From: Monodelphis domestica
Taxonomy: Eukaryota; Chordata; Mammalia; Didelphimorphia; Didelphidae
Reading direction: 5' to 3'
Length of the DNA stretch: 64,000 bases
NCBI RefSeq assembly: GCF_027887165.1
Contig: NC_077227.1
Coordinates: 548,671,065 to 548,735,064 of the forward strand
The translations under genes were made by a program, and so were the position numbers. Below are positions 20,223 to 31,423 of the stretch, piece by piece. Every line of letters begins with the position of its first letter. Positions within the stretch are counted from its first letter, which is position 1. The notes below the pieces were generated by a model. The model did no database searches, was not told the DNA's origin, and saw only the letters and a list, made by a program, of their open reading frames with translations.

Positions 20223-20329
20223 ATCCACCTGACTGTTTGGAGTCTCCAAGTCTCTAACCAGATTAAACGATTTGTATTTCCCAAACTTATACTGTGACTT
20301 CTTGTTTCTAATACCTTTTTTCCCTTTCA

Positions 20330-20410
20330 ATTTGTTGAGCCTGAGTCTCTATTTCCTCCACCCAATATGAGGGGGTTACACTAGATGACCTTAAAGATCC
20401 CTTTCATCTC
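20330..20410 (+). mobile_element. MIR-type SINE 3' fragment
   Basis: GGGGGTTACACTAGATGACC, then the TTAAAGATCCCTTTCATCTC segment, are the 3' half of a MIR-like SINE. Confidence 0.55.
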
Positions 20411-21335
20411 TCCATCGAAGATCCTGCCTTGGGTAGGACTTGCCTGAGCTTGAGCTCTGTTGGCATATATGGCGGGTCACATCTATGTTAGGATGTGACA
20501 TTGGAGTGCTTTTGTGGGAGGAGTAAATGGATATTAAGTTAAAATACCAAGCCCTCTGGCAGAGTTTGATAAGACTCAGAATTTCACATCCCTCCCCTAA
20601 GAGGTGACACTGCAAATTACAATAAAAAAGGGTAAGGAGATGCTGTGGAGGGTGTACTGCTACTATTTCCCTCTTGTTTCTTAAAGGAAATTAAAAATGT
20701 ATGGAATTCCTCAAGCACTTTATAACAGTTTCCATTAACTAAGCCCCCAGGTGATCCATTCTGACGACTGGTAAACAGAACTGTTGAAATGGAGCACTGA
20801 CCCTTACGAAGGGGAAACAGGCAAAAATAGGATGTAATGCTGGTTCTCCCACTAACCATTAAATGCCTTCTCGGTCTCAGAAACCTTTCTCCCTCCCCCA
20901 TAACATTAATGTATTGTGTGACTGATGGGCTATTGAGATCAGTGAGGTGGGAGTGGACGGGGGTTAGGGCATAGCTGAAGAGGATGGATGTGAGGGTTCA
21001 GTGAAGTGAGGAGGCTACTCTGTGCATTGATCTTTCCTATAAAGGGCGATGAGGTAATTCCTATTCCGGGGACATTTTTCACAATAAATCCAAGTCTGGC
21101 CTTAAGAAACTGAAATCTCTAAGACGGAGGTGCTGAAACAACTTGACAGACTCCAGAGAAGTAAATCACCAGAACTGATGACATTTTTCCGGGAGGAAAC
21201 AGAATGGAAAGTCTGATCAAGAGGCATAATAGATTATTTATTTTAGTAAGTTTTATCAGGGATCAGAAAGTTGCTGAGGTGCTATCTCTTCCTCAAAATG
21301 GGAGCTAAGGGAGTTACGGAACCTTCACAGTAAGT
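20411..21335. other. Single-copy-looking sequence
   Basis: No gene and no repeat that I recognise. The open frames here are short and have no domains. The base composition is more even than in the neighbours. Confidence 0.5.
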
Positions 21336-21450
21336 GAACATATACCATAATGAACGCTTATTAATGGATTACTATATGTACTATGCCAGGCACTGGAAGA
21401 GATGCCATAGATGAAAAATGGCCCCTCTCTTCATGAAATCTACAACAGAA
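21336..21450 (-). mobile_element. L2 3' end fragment, antisense
   Basis: AACGCTTATTAATGGATTAC, then CTATGCCAGGCACTGGAAG, then TCTTCATGAAATCTACAAC is a diverged antisense L2 end. Confidence 0.5.
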
Positions 21451-21579
21451 ACAGTGGGATTTCTGATTATATAGAAATTATATATGTTCCTTCCCCTCCC
21501 CCCAATGCTGGAAAAAGTCTCTATTTCTTTCAAAAGTATACCCTTTTATTTTAATAATCCAATGGATGTAGGGTTTCAG

Positions 21580-22029
21580 TGAAGTCAATCAATCAATCAA
21601 TATTTATTAAACACCTTCAGTGGCCCAGGTGCTGCACTAAGCATGGGGATACAGAGGAAGAAAACAGTCCCTGCTCTCAAGGAGCCCCAGTCTAGTAGGG
21701 GAGACAATATGCCAGTAACTATGTATGAATAAGCTACATACTGGATAAACTGGAAATAATCAACAAAGGGAAGAAACTAGAATTAAGTGAGAGTGAGAAT
21801 AGGCTTCCCAGAGAAGGAAAAAATTTAACTGGACCTTGAAGGAAACTGGGGAAGCCAGGAGGCAGAGATGAGCAGGGAGAATGTTTCTTGAATGGAGACT
21901 GGCCAGAGAAAATGCCTGGAGTTAGGAAATGGAGTGTTTTGTTCAAGGAACTTGTAAGGAGGCCAGTGTCACTGGATCACAGGGTATGTGAAAACAGGTA
22001 AGCTGTAGTAAGAAGAGTAGAGTGAATAG

Positions 22030-22031
<2 letters not shown>
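21580..22031 (-). mobile_element. L2 LINE, antisense, 3' portion (split by an LTR)
   Basis: It starts with TCAATCAATCAATATTTATT and continues through the CAGTCCCTGCTCTCAAGGAG and GGCCAGTGTCACTGGATCAC segments. The same element resumes at about 23,330. Confidence 0.8.

Positions 22032-22087
<56 letters not shown>
22032..22087 (+). repeat. (GT)n microsatellite
   Basis: A pure GT run directly abuts the LTR on its right. Confidence 0.98.
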
Positions 22088-22088
<1 letters not shown>

Positions 22089-22722
22089 GTGAGATTTAAA
22101 ATGGTTGAGGTCTTAAACTGTAGTGAGTTAAAATGGTGGAAGATATAAATTGTGATAGATATAAGAGAGGGTGAGTAAATTTTGACCGCAGAAATATGTT
22201 TCACTACAGTGTCTTGGGTTTTAAATCAAATATAAGGTGGTCACCAGGGAAATATTCCCAATTATTCAAATACCCAAGTCAACTGGGTTTTATAGAGATT
22301 TTAATTAACAATACAATGAGTAATCAAAGAAAGAGAGAGAGAGTAAGAAAGGAATAAGTATGAAGGGCCTCAAGTCAATATGGCCTAGACCTGAGTCTTA
22401 AGAGAGAAATCAGTCAGTTTTTTTAACACTCACCACAAGGTCTGACTAAACAAGGATTCTAGGAACACCAGGCCAGCTCCATCTCAGCTGACTTCACCAG
22501 AGAGCCTTCCAGCCAGATACTGTTCCAAAGGGCCTCTCTCCAGAGCCTCCAGAGGGCAGAGTCCCCTTAGAGGAGCTCCAGCGAGACCTCCTTAGAGATT
22601 GTCCTCCAAGAGCTTCCCTTCTCCAGAGCCTCTCTCAAGAGATTCTTCCCAAGCAATCCTCACCAGAGATCCTCCAAAAGGATTTCTCCAAAAGGATTTC
22701 TCCTCAAGAGATTCTGCTTTTT

Positions 22723-22730
22723 CTTATATA
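22723..22730 (-). promoter_or_regulatory. TATA box of the solo LTR
   Basis: The complement reads TATATAAG and lies between the U3 repeats and the leader, as expected for an LTR promoter. Confidence 0.6.
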
Positions 22731-22818
22731 GGGGTTTTTCTCCCATGTCACCTCCCCTAAGTCCCGACATCTACCAATCACTGTAGACGCTTTTCAAAGG
22801 ACTGCCCATCTAAATTCC

Positions 22819-22944
22819 TGCTAAGTCAACCAATCTCCTCAGTAAGTCTGAATCAGAAAAAATGCTGCTGTGTCGACCAATCTCCTCAGTAAATCTGAAC
22901 GAGAGAAAACACAGCTGAGTCAACTAATCTCATCAAGAGAAAAC
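22819..22944 (-). promoter_or_regulatory. Tandem U3 repeats of the solo LTR
   Basis: Three imperfect copies share GTC(A/G)AC(C/T)AATCTC. Each starts with a GCTNNGTC(A/G)AC block. The last copy holds GCTGAGTCA, an AP-1/NF-E2-like site. Direct repeats of this kind in U3 are typical enhancer elements. Confidence 0.55.
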
Positions 22945-23142
22945 TTGCCCGACCCTTTTAGGTACCTAGCATCCCATTGTATCAATTCTAAAAATAGGCC
23001 TGGCTCAAAGAACTCCTTGCTTTATTATAAGCATGGGTCCAAGGACTTTCATTGTTTAGCAAGGAGTTTTCTCCCCTAAAGCAGTCTTAAGTACGGATGG
23101 AGTAGAGGTCCTCCCATTTCTGATCCTGGCGAGTTTCTCACA

Positions 23143-23244
23143 TCAAAATGGGGAATGTTTTCCAGTAAGGATATTTGTTCCAATGGATAATTCCTCAATG
23201 TGGAAATTTTTAACATTCACAAGTCTAAGAAATTTCAAGATTTA

Positions 23245-23246
<2 letters not shown>
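23143..23246. other. Short sequence between LTR and microsatellite
   Basis: About 100 bp that match neither the LTR nor L2 as far as I can tell. Confidence 0.4.

Positions 23247-23295
<49 letters not shown>
23247..23295 (+). repeat. (GT)n microsatellite
   Basis: A second GT run, on the other side of the LTR. Confidence 0.98.
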
Positions 23296-23296
<1 letters not shown>

Positions 23297-23329
23297 CCGT
23301 GCATGCTCATGCAGGTATGTATGTGTTTA

Positions 23330-23880
23330 TGAAGGCATTTGAACTCCTAATAGAGTTTTTTCTTGATAATGGAGCTAAAAGGGAGCCAATGATGTTTCTT
23401 GAGCAGAGACAACATGGTCAGACTTATGCTTTAGGAAGATTAATCACTGTGCCATCAGGTAGAGGATTAACTGGAATAGACAGAGATGTGTGGCAACAAA
23501 TTATTGAAATAATTTAGGTGCAGGATGATGAATGCCCACACTAAGGAGATATCAGTGTCAGAAGATAGAAGAGAGAGTATTCAAGAAATATTAAGAAGGT
23601 AGACATGACAAGCATTCATTGGCAAAAGATTGGAAATGGGGAATGAGAAAGAGTTAGGAGTCAAGAATGACACATGGGTTGTGAGCCTGAGTGACAGGGA
23701 GGAGAGTGCTGCCTGCCATCATAAAAGGGAAGTTTGGGAGGAAGGAGATTTTGGGAGAAAAGATAATGTGTTCAGTTTTGGACACGTTGTATTGAAGATG
23801 CCTATAGGACATCCAGTTTGACATGGCCAGTAGGCAACTGGAGAGGTGAGACTAGAGGTCAGCAGAGAGGCTGCTTCTGC
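23330..23880 (-). mobile_element. L2 LINE, antisense, continuation
   Basis: The GAGCAGAGACAACATGGTCA and TTCAGTTTTGGACACGTTG segments continue the antisense L2 of 21,580-22,031 toward ORF2. Confidence 0.75.
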
Positions 23881-24319
23881 TCTATTAGCACAACTCACAA
23901 GTCATCAATGCTGTCTTCCTCCGGTTCATGTTTGCCCATCCATACTCCAGAGGTAATCTGTTCAAAGTACTAGAACTTTTCCACAGACAAAATGTACGAT
24001 TCTTTAGCACAGGGATGATTTTTCATTTTACCTTTATATCCTTATGCCTTGAATATAATAGGAATGAAATTATATACTTGTTCGATTGTATTAGATTCTA
24101 GGATGCCTCAGAATTATATGGGTACCAGTGCAGCCACTGACATGATGCATCACTCCATTACCCCTTGAGTCAGCTGTGATTTTGATTCTTTGAATCAAAT
24201 TATTTAAATTAATCTTTGATTAAATCTATATGATATTATCTGAACATTGATATTAAAAAGATGGGTATAATTAGTACTATGAGGTTTATTTCCTATGGTG
24301 ACCAGGAAAAGAATCTGTA
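23881..24319. other. Unassigned sequence
   Basis: No gene seen. Around 23,930-24,060 it resembles the sense 3' tails of L2-group LINEs weakly. Confidence 0.35.
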
Positions 24320-24458
24320 TGTTCTAAAATATTTATAACAACTCTCTTTGTAGTGGCAAAGAACTGGAGATTGAGGGGATGCCCATCAGTTGGGGATGGC
24401 TGAACCGTCTGTAGCATATGATTGTGATGGAATACTATTGCACCATAAGAAATGACTA

Positions 24459-24667
24459 GCAGGTCAATTTTATTTTAAGCCCTTATTTTCTGTCATAGAA
24501 TCAATACTATATATTGGTTCCAAGGCAGAGCAGTAAGAGTTAGGCAGTGGAGGCTAAGTGACTTGCCCAGGGATACATAGCTAGGAAGTGCCTGAGGTCA
24601 GATCCAAGTCTCTAAGCTTGGCTTTTAATCCCTCAAGCCACCTACCTGCCCCTGAGCAGGTTAATTT
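24459..24667 (-). mobile_element. CORE/MIR-like marsupial SINE with duplication, antisense
   Basis: The body carries TGTCATAGAATCAATACT, GGTTCCAAGGCAGAGCAG and AGTGACTTGCCCAGGG. The flanks AGCAGGTCAATTT and AGCAGGTTAATTT are its target-site duplication, which places its arrival after the L1 end. Confidence 0.85.
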
Positions 24668-24826
24668 AAAAAATAAACTCATGGCAAGACCCATATGAAA
24701 TTATGAAGAGTAAAATGAGCAGGACCAAGAGAACTTATACACATCAACAGAAATATTATTTGAAGAATAACTTGTATATTTCTACCTTGATTGAAAGAAC
24801 TGATAAAAATAAACAAGACAGTATTT

Positions 24827-24827
24827 T

Positions 24828-24856
<29 letters not shown>
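24827..24856 (+). repeat. (TA)n simple repeat
   Basis: TA units in the L1 3'UTR region. Confidence 0.9.
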
Positions 24857-24861
<5 letters not shown>

Positions 24862-24964
24862 TTTTTTGTGGTAAAATGATGCCTTCCCTAGTATGGGGAG
24901 GAGGAAGAGGAAAAGAGATATCTGGGAATTTGAATGTAACAAACAAACAACTAAAAGGTGGTGG

Positions 24965-24968
<4 letters not shown>

Positions 24969-25005
<37 letters not shown>
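24969..25005 (+). repeat. (TG)n microsatellite
   Basis: An almost perfect TG run after the L1 3' end. Confidence 0.97.
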
Positions 25006-25014
<9 letters not shown>

Positions 25015-26400
25015 GCTTAGGATCATTGAAAGTGTTATGCCACTAAGCAGATGATATTCAGTCTTTTTTCTCCCTCCTAGTCTGGATCCAGCTCATTGAC
25101 CAAATGCCATTCTCATCTAATATATCTTTCCTGAAAGATTGATATAATGGGTTTTCCCATTTAAGTTTTCATTATAATCTGGACAATAGGCACCTATTAT
25201 CCATTTGGTTTTTCCTATGTAGAGTGCCAGACCAATCTTTCAAATAGTCATGGATCTAATTGTTGAAGCTCCTTGTACTCAGGGGCTTGATATAACTTGG
25301 TATCATATTATCCACAAAATGCACCATCTATTGGGCCATGCCCCAGGTTTTTTCCTCAGGTCCCATCCTGATTCACCAATTGCCATTGAATATTTCAAAC
25401 TGGAAGAGCTATAGACAATACAAACTTAATTATGGTCAAAATAGAACTCATAAACTTTACCTCACAAATCTACCCCTCTTCTGAAATTCACTGTAAATGT
25501 TGTGGGTACCCCCATCTTCCAGTCACCCAGGCTTGAAAACTTGTCCTGATCTTTGACTCCTCATTCACTCTCACACAGTGATGTCCTGGAGCTGGCTTAT
25601 ATTCCTTTGCAAGACACTTGGTAAATGTTCATAGTAAGCATTTGCATCTCAGAAAACAATAAATGCTACAAACTAGTGCTCATTTTACTGTTTTATTTAT
25701 TGCCAGGATTTTAGAAAGTGATGGGAAAATGTTAATAATTCAGATTTAAATTTTAAAATGCATCATGCATGCATATTAATTTTTTGGAGAGCCATTTGTT
25801 AAACATTTTCTAATACCCCTGTTAGTTCACCCAATTAGTTATTAATGTAAAATTCCTAAACTCTTTCACCCTACTTTCTTCTGACTTCTCATTACTCACC
25901 TGCCCACTATTTTAGTTCAAGTTCTTATCACCTCTTTCTTCGAGTATTAGAATGGCTTCATAAATGGTTTTCTTGCCTCCAGTCTTTGTCTGTTCTAATA
26001 AATTCTCTTACCAGATGACACAATGACTTCCTGAAGCACAGATATGAGTGCGCCATTTTCTTATTCAGTAAACTCCAATGACTTGCTTTGTTTTTCAGGT
26101 CAAATATACCCTCTTCTAATTGAATTTTACTACTATATAGCCTGGCTGAAACCTAGGTTTTTATTGTTATTTTTACAACACAAACTGTACTGAACTTATC
26201 ATTCCAAACGTATACTTTAGGTACTCTATTATCTAGTGATCCAGGCCTTCTTGCTATTACTCACACAATGACATCTGACTCTTTGTCTTTTGCTGTTCTT
26301 CATGCTTTAAATATTCCCCTTCATTGTCTTTAAACCATAGATTTCTTTGCTTCTTTCAGGATTCATTGTAAGGCTTGATGCCAAAATGAGAGCCAGAATT
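25006..26400 (+). mobile_element. Old L2/L3-type LINE remains with unassigned gaps
   Basis: Sense segments at about 25,420-25,600 and 25,860-26,400 resemble L2/L3 ORF2: one encodes a HLPVTQA-like stretch, another the region before the poly-pyrimidine 3'UTR. The parts 25,006-25,400 and 25,600-25,860 are unassigned. Confidence 0.5.
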
Positions 26401-27544
26401 CTAGACAAACCATTCAGTTTCCACATACATACAACATTACAACTATGAAGTTCACATCAAACCAATTAATGATCAAGAAATTCAGTGACAAACTACAGTG
26501 AGTTATTTATTTTATTTCAGACTGGCCAAAACAAAAGCAAAAGCCAATAAGAAGTCAACAGCCAATAGGAAAAGTATCCATCAACAAAGTCTGCACCAGC
26601 ATGGAGGAGTCTCCAACCTAATCAGAAATGGTCAGACATATTTGGTTTGAAAGCCTTTTGTGTCCAGGGGCAGTAGGAGTAGAAGGCTCCTGTGATAAAG
26701 CACCAGGTTGGTCATAAGCATCTTTGTTGACTAGAAAGCTCTAGCAAGCTTCCAGAAAGTAAGTTGATAATTATTATGGACATAGGGAATGAAGCATTTC
26801 AGGTATTGAGGGATTTTACTCAGCATAACTCAAGACATGGCAGCTTCTTCACCAAAAGAAAGAAGATATTGGATTATAATATTCCAAAAAATAAAAGACA
26901 TAGGCTTACAACCAACAATAGCTTTATCTACAGAGCTGATTATAATGCTGGAGGGAAAAATTAATCTTTAATGGAATAGAAACTTTTAAGTCATTTTTGA
27001 TGAAAAGACAAGAGTTGAGTAGGAACTTGGAAATACAAACACGAAAGTCCAGAGAAACCTAGTTAAGCAAATTTATTTTAGCAATTGAAAGGAGATGAAG
27101 AGCTTATTACAAGCCAAACACTGTGCTAAGTGCCTTATAAATATCTTCGATATGCTGGGACAATATTTTGTTGGAGAGGAAACCCTTAAAGACTTTGCTC
27201 TGCATAGTCAAGTGTTTTTTAAAAATCAGTACACTATACATAGAGGAATCTTGTACTCTATTCACTTTTTTATTTAATTAGGTGACTAAATAGTTTGGTC
27301 TATTGTAGAAATTTATGAAAATTAGACTGCTTTCTTTTTTCATAGCTTCATCAAGAAGACCTTTAATGCTTTTCAATAAAGATTTTTATAGAAATTAGAA
27401 AGTAGACATAGAAGTTGGTACTTACTGATGTCTTCCAGAATTCTTTTTGTTTGGTTTGTGTGACTTTTGTTCTCAATTGTTTTGTACCATCTCTTCTTGT
27501 ACATATCTTGAGAATTGTTAGAGATAATCCCTCATTACTTTCAA
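26401..27544 (+). other. Mostly unassigned; possible old LINE ORF1-like fragment
   Basis: The segment 26,760-27,090 reads loosely like the end of an L1-group ORF1: a YRADYNAGGKN-type stretch, then AGAAACTTTTAAGTC and a GATGAAAAGACAAGAGTTG segment similar in layout to the intact L1 ORF1 end. It is broken by stops. The rest has no feature I can name. Confidence 0.35.
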
Positions 27545-28185
27545 AATCACATTTTCTTACACAATATTTATAGCAGATCTTTTTGTGGTAGAAAAGATTT
27601 GGAAACTGAAGGGATGTCCTTGGGAAATGACTAAACAGGTTGTGGCATATGATTGTAATTTGTAACACTACTGTACCATAAATTGTAACACTACTGTGCC
27701 ATAAAGAATGATAAATGTGACATTTAAAAAATGGGAAAGATTTATATGAAGTGGTACAAAGTGAACAGAACTAGGACAACCTTGTATATAGTAACCACAA
27801 TAATGTAAGATTATCAGATGTGAATGAATTAACTATTATCAGCAATGCAAAGATCCAGGATAACTCCAACAAAATCATTACAAAAAGATTGTCTACTACC
27901 ATGGAAGGAACTGATAGAATCTGGGTGCAGATTGAAGCATGCCATTCTTTATTTTATTTCCTACATAAATTTTTCTCTAGTTTAAGTGATATATACCTTT
28001 TTACAACATGATGAACATGAAATTATATATTACATGAGAACACATGTACAACCTATATTGTATTACCTGCCATCTCAGAAAGGAGGGAGAGAGCATCAAT
28101 TGTGAAATGTCAGAAATATTAAAAATTGTATCTACATCTAATTTGAAAAAATATGAAAAATAAAATATGCATTATTAAAAATAAT
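27545..28185 (+). mobile_element. L1 3' end
   Basis: It carries the ORF2 tail (GGCATATGATTGTAATTTG, GTGAACAGAACTAGGAC) and the 3'UTR, ending with a GAAAAATAAAAT signal. A 23-bp tandem duplication (27,660-27,707) lies in the ORF2 tail. Confidence 0.78.
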
Positions 28186-28839
28186 ATTGCTTTCTTCATG
28201 GATTTCTTCTGTGTATATTTGATCTGCTATAGCTTTTGTCCACATCTCCTTTAGTATCACTTCCAAATTCTTAGGTAGTTAGTTGAGGTGCTAAGTCATA
28301 GTGTTACTCTATGTTATTAGTAATAAAAGTATTCTTTATTATAGAAATTCTGAAAGACTGCTGTTACATTTTCATATTTTTAAAAACTTTTCCCACTTTC
28401 ATCTATAAATCTTCTTGTCATGGTCTGGTTTAGATGGTTCTCATATTCTTTTTTCCTGTATTTTTGTTTTCTCTTTAACTTCTCATGCTCATTTACTATC
28501 TTCTTCCATCATATTTCATAAACTCCAAATCCAGTATTCTTTTTCACTTTATCTTACCATTCTGTATGCTATAGTGGGAGTTGAATAAAGCCAAAGGATA
28601 GAATCAGAACTCTAGGGCACTTGTTGAGTGAGGAAGAAGGAAGTTTTGAGAGCAAGGAGAAAAGTATTGAAAAGGAAGAAAGGTCAATTCACCTTTAGAA
28701 GATCTGAGGTTCTCCATTCCTGCCTCTGTATGGATCAGAAGGCATGAAGGCAATATCTTTGGCCATCTCTAATCATTCTGAGAGATTCCTTTAGGCTTGT
28801 GTGGGCTTTGCTGGTAGATTGCTTCCCTATTGCTTCTCT
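28186..28839. other. Unassigned AT-rich sequence
   Basis: No gene and no clear repeat. Confidence 0.4.
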
Positions 28840-28930
28840 TCATGTCTCTGGGTCTCAACTTCTTCATCTGTAATTAGTCTCAGTGATATCTAAGATTGCT
28901 TCCAGCTCTAAATTACATGAAGATTATAAT
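28840..28930 (+). mobile_element. MIR-type SINE 3' fragment
   Basis: GGGTCTCAACTTCTTCATCT, then GATTGCTTCCAGCTCTAAA. Confidence 0.5.
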
Positions 28931-29984
28931 TTTGCCTAGGTACTACTTTTACTCTTATATTCTTATATATAATTGGAAGAATGAACCAAAAAGAAGCTTA
29001 TCCATAATTCCAACAAAAATGTTACAGGGGTAACTTTGGTATAAGATAATGCTGGTGACAAAGATCTTAGATATTTAAACCTTAAACTCACCCTTTTCTA
29101 TGAAAATGTCACAGACCAAAGTTTTTGATAAATTCAAATGATTTACAATTGATACTTAGCACTTGAAAATGGGGGTCACATTTCTTTCTCTTCCTTTTGT
29201 TCAGTGACGCTATGTAGTAGTCATGACTGATGAGTAAAACTTTGGGTGGAGCAGGTTCACGCGGTTACATCTCATCAGGAGAAAGGGGTGATGAACCCCA
29301 GTCTATTAAGTATAAGTTAATGGTGTGATAATGGGTCCATATTTCTTGCCTGTGATGTACCGTAGAAGTGCTCACTTCCATGGCAACAGGTCATCAGCAG
29401 AGTAAAGCAGGTCTAAAGCTTGTTAATGAGTCTCTGTTCAGCTACTAGAAAATCAGAGCTGTATGGGGGATTTAGGCTTAGCAGGGAGAATCAAAGCCCT
29501 TCTAAAGACAATTATCATTAAAATGTCATAGGAGTACATGTGTTACAGGACCCATTCTTTTAAAAAAAATCCTCTGCCTTTCTTTTTGTCTCATCTCACT
29601 GTGACAGCCAGACAAATGAAGAAATACAATTTGCTAGTGCATCTGGGTTTCTTGAGTTCTGGAAAAGGCTGGGCTTGGGTTTTTATGGATTTGTAGTATT
29701 CATAAACAACAACAATAACAAACTTTACTAATAAAGCTTGGTAATAAATTTATTCTTTTTCCACTGGATCATTCTACAAACTTTATGTTTTTTAGCTTTT
29801 TCCAAGAACTAATAATTTTATTATCTCATTTTATCCACAAATCTTTCTGGAAAGTCCTTTACTTATGCCTTTTCTGGTATAATGATAATGTCCAAAGTTT
29901 GCAAACGCTATGCTAGTGGTGCCCCAGATCTAACAGGATCTACCAAGTAGGAAAGATCTAGGAGGCCCTTCATATCAATTCTAT
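28931..29984. other. Single-copy-looking island
   Basis: No repeat or coding motif found. It contains CCATGGCAAC at 29,378-29,387, an RFX/X-box-like half-site, inside an evenly composed stretch (29,190-29,520) that could be a conserved non-coding element. Confidence 0.4.
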
Positions 29985-30260
29985 TCCTGCAAATATCTGG
30001 TTCCTGTACCTGGTATAATATCCTCTGTTTTCCTACCCATGTACTCCCAAGTTTCCTCATTTATAATCAGCATCAGATTTGATGACCTCTAATTCCCCTT
30101 ATTACTCTAAATCCATGATCCTAAGATTGATAATGAACCCTCTTCACTTCTGACCTCCAGAGATTTTAGCTTCCTTCAGACTTTAAAATTCAGATGTCAT
30201 CTATTATCCAAGACTATTCCTGATCAACCTGAGGAGTTCCCCAGTCAACTTGATTATATT
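29985..30260 (+). mobile_element. MIR and L2-type 3' remnants
   Basis: At 30,045-30,130 is a MIR-like 3' half (GATTTGATGACCTCTAATTC). At 30,170-30,245 is an L2-like 3' segment (CAGATGTCATCTATTATCC, then CTATTCCTGATCAACC). Confidence 0.5.
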
Positions 30261-31007
30261 ACAATATTTGTGCACCTTTTTCAGAGGGTAATCTGAAGGC
30301 AACTCCCAACCACTGGCACTGATTGATTTCCAGTGACTAAAGCTGCCTCCAAGACAATTGGTCATTGGGAGTCAGGACAACTTTATTTTTCTCACAAGAG
30401 TCATCCTTTCTTGTCAATAAGCTGACTGAGTTCTTTCTGTCTCTGTTTTACTCTGTCTCTTTTGTCTTTAAGATCAGAGCACAGTAGAATGAACCTTTGT
30501 TTTGAAAGAGGGGAGGGGTGGTCTATCTTTCATTTTCCTTTAGTTCCCTCATGAACAGTTAATGCCAACTTGAAGGAGAAGCATATGGTGTGTTTTTACA
30601 TTCTTGCCCAGGTGATCTGAGTTTTCAGGATCTCGAGTTCTAGGTATATGTTACATTTCTGTTTTGAGTACAGTCCAGAGCCTAGAATTCCAAGACTACA
30701 TTTTGCCCATCTAAGAAAATAGAGAACTGATAAGAGTTTCTGCAGAGTACTGGAAGAGGTAAGCAAGTGTTTTATCTGAAAGGTGAGCTCCTGAGTTTGT
30801 ACTTTTTCACTCATAGGTTACTTTGTGCATAAAATCAATTTGAAGAATACTCAAGTTCAAGAATTGGGGCTCAAGGAAGATCCCCTCAAATGACTACTTT
30901 TTAGAAAGGAATTGATTTTTAGAGAGAATAAGAATAGAAATAGATAGAAGATAATAGAAAAGGAAACCAGCAAATTGTTCTCTTAGTTGAAGAACTAATT
31001 CATGCAA
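30261..31007. other. Unassigned sequence
   Basis: No gene seen. Short open frames have no recognisable domain. Confidence 0.4.
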
Positions 31008-31241
31008 TAGAGCCATGTTGGCGAACCTGTGGCATGTATGTCTGAGGGGGTTGCTCCCCTTTCCCTTTCCACATGTGCCTGAGGACATTTCTCATATCAC
31101 CCACCCCTCTGTCCAGCCGTCCAATAGGAGCTCTTCCTCCCTCCCCTGTTTGGGGTAAGGTGGGGGCTCACATGCAGCATGAAGGTCGCAGTTTGGGTAC
31201 TCGGTCTCTAAGGTTCCTAAAAGGTTTGCCATCATTGCTCT
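31008..31241. mobile_element. Non-autonomous hAT-type DNA transposon
   Basis: This 234-bp element has imperfect terminal inverted repeats of about 20 bp: TAGAGCCATGTTGGCGAACC on the left and the complement of GGTTTGCCATCATTGCTCTA on the right. It has no coding capacity. The GGCGAACC/GGTTTGCC ends match a hAT group widespread in amniotes. I could not find an 8-bp duplication. Confidence 0.75.
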
Positions 31242-31423
31242 AGTGGGTCAAGAGAACTGGACTTCACCAATCCTGCTATTGTTATTGGTTATTCAGACCA
31301 TGCAGATCCCATGGGAGGAGATTGCAGAAGGGGAAACATTCCCTGTACCCCTTGCAGGAGTAATCTAATGAGTGATTTGAGTACTATATGCATTCCTATG
31401 CTTATGCATAGGCTCTTACGAGT
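31242..31423. other. Unassigned sequence
   Basis: Between the hAT element and the probable LTR; nothing recognisable. Confidence 0.4.

Larger units (their letters stand above)
22088..23142 (-). mobile_element. Solo LTR of an endogenous retrovirus
   Basis: The ends form a perfect inverted repeat TGTGAGA...TCTCACA, with the retroviral TG...CA termini. On the minus strand the order is U3 (right) with three related blocks of about 47 bp (22,819-22,862, 22,867-22,912, 22,913-22,944), then a TATATAAG box (complement of 22,723-22,730), a pyrimidine/purine-patterned leader, an ATTAAA poly(A)-type signal (complement of 22,300-22,305) and U5. No internal retroviral sequence follows, so it is a solo LTR left by recombination between two LTRs. 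It split the antisense L2. A flanking short duplication is not visible, perhaps because of the adjoining GT run. Confidence 0.75.
24320..24960 (+). mobile_element. L1 3' end, split by a SINE
   Basis: It gives the ORF2 C-terminal region (GGGATGCCCATCAGTTGGGG, then GTGATGGAATACTATTG) and the 3'UTR (AGAGAACTTATACACATC, then TGAAAGAACTGATAAAAAT). A SINE sits at 24,473-24,654. Confidence 0.8.

Noticed and set aside
20391-20901. Two minus-strand frames of 74 and 94 codons
   Set aside because: They abut without a shared frame, lie in single-copy-looking DNA and have no recognisable domain or splice context.
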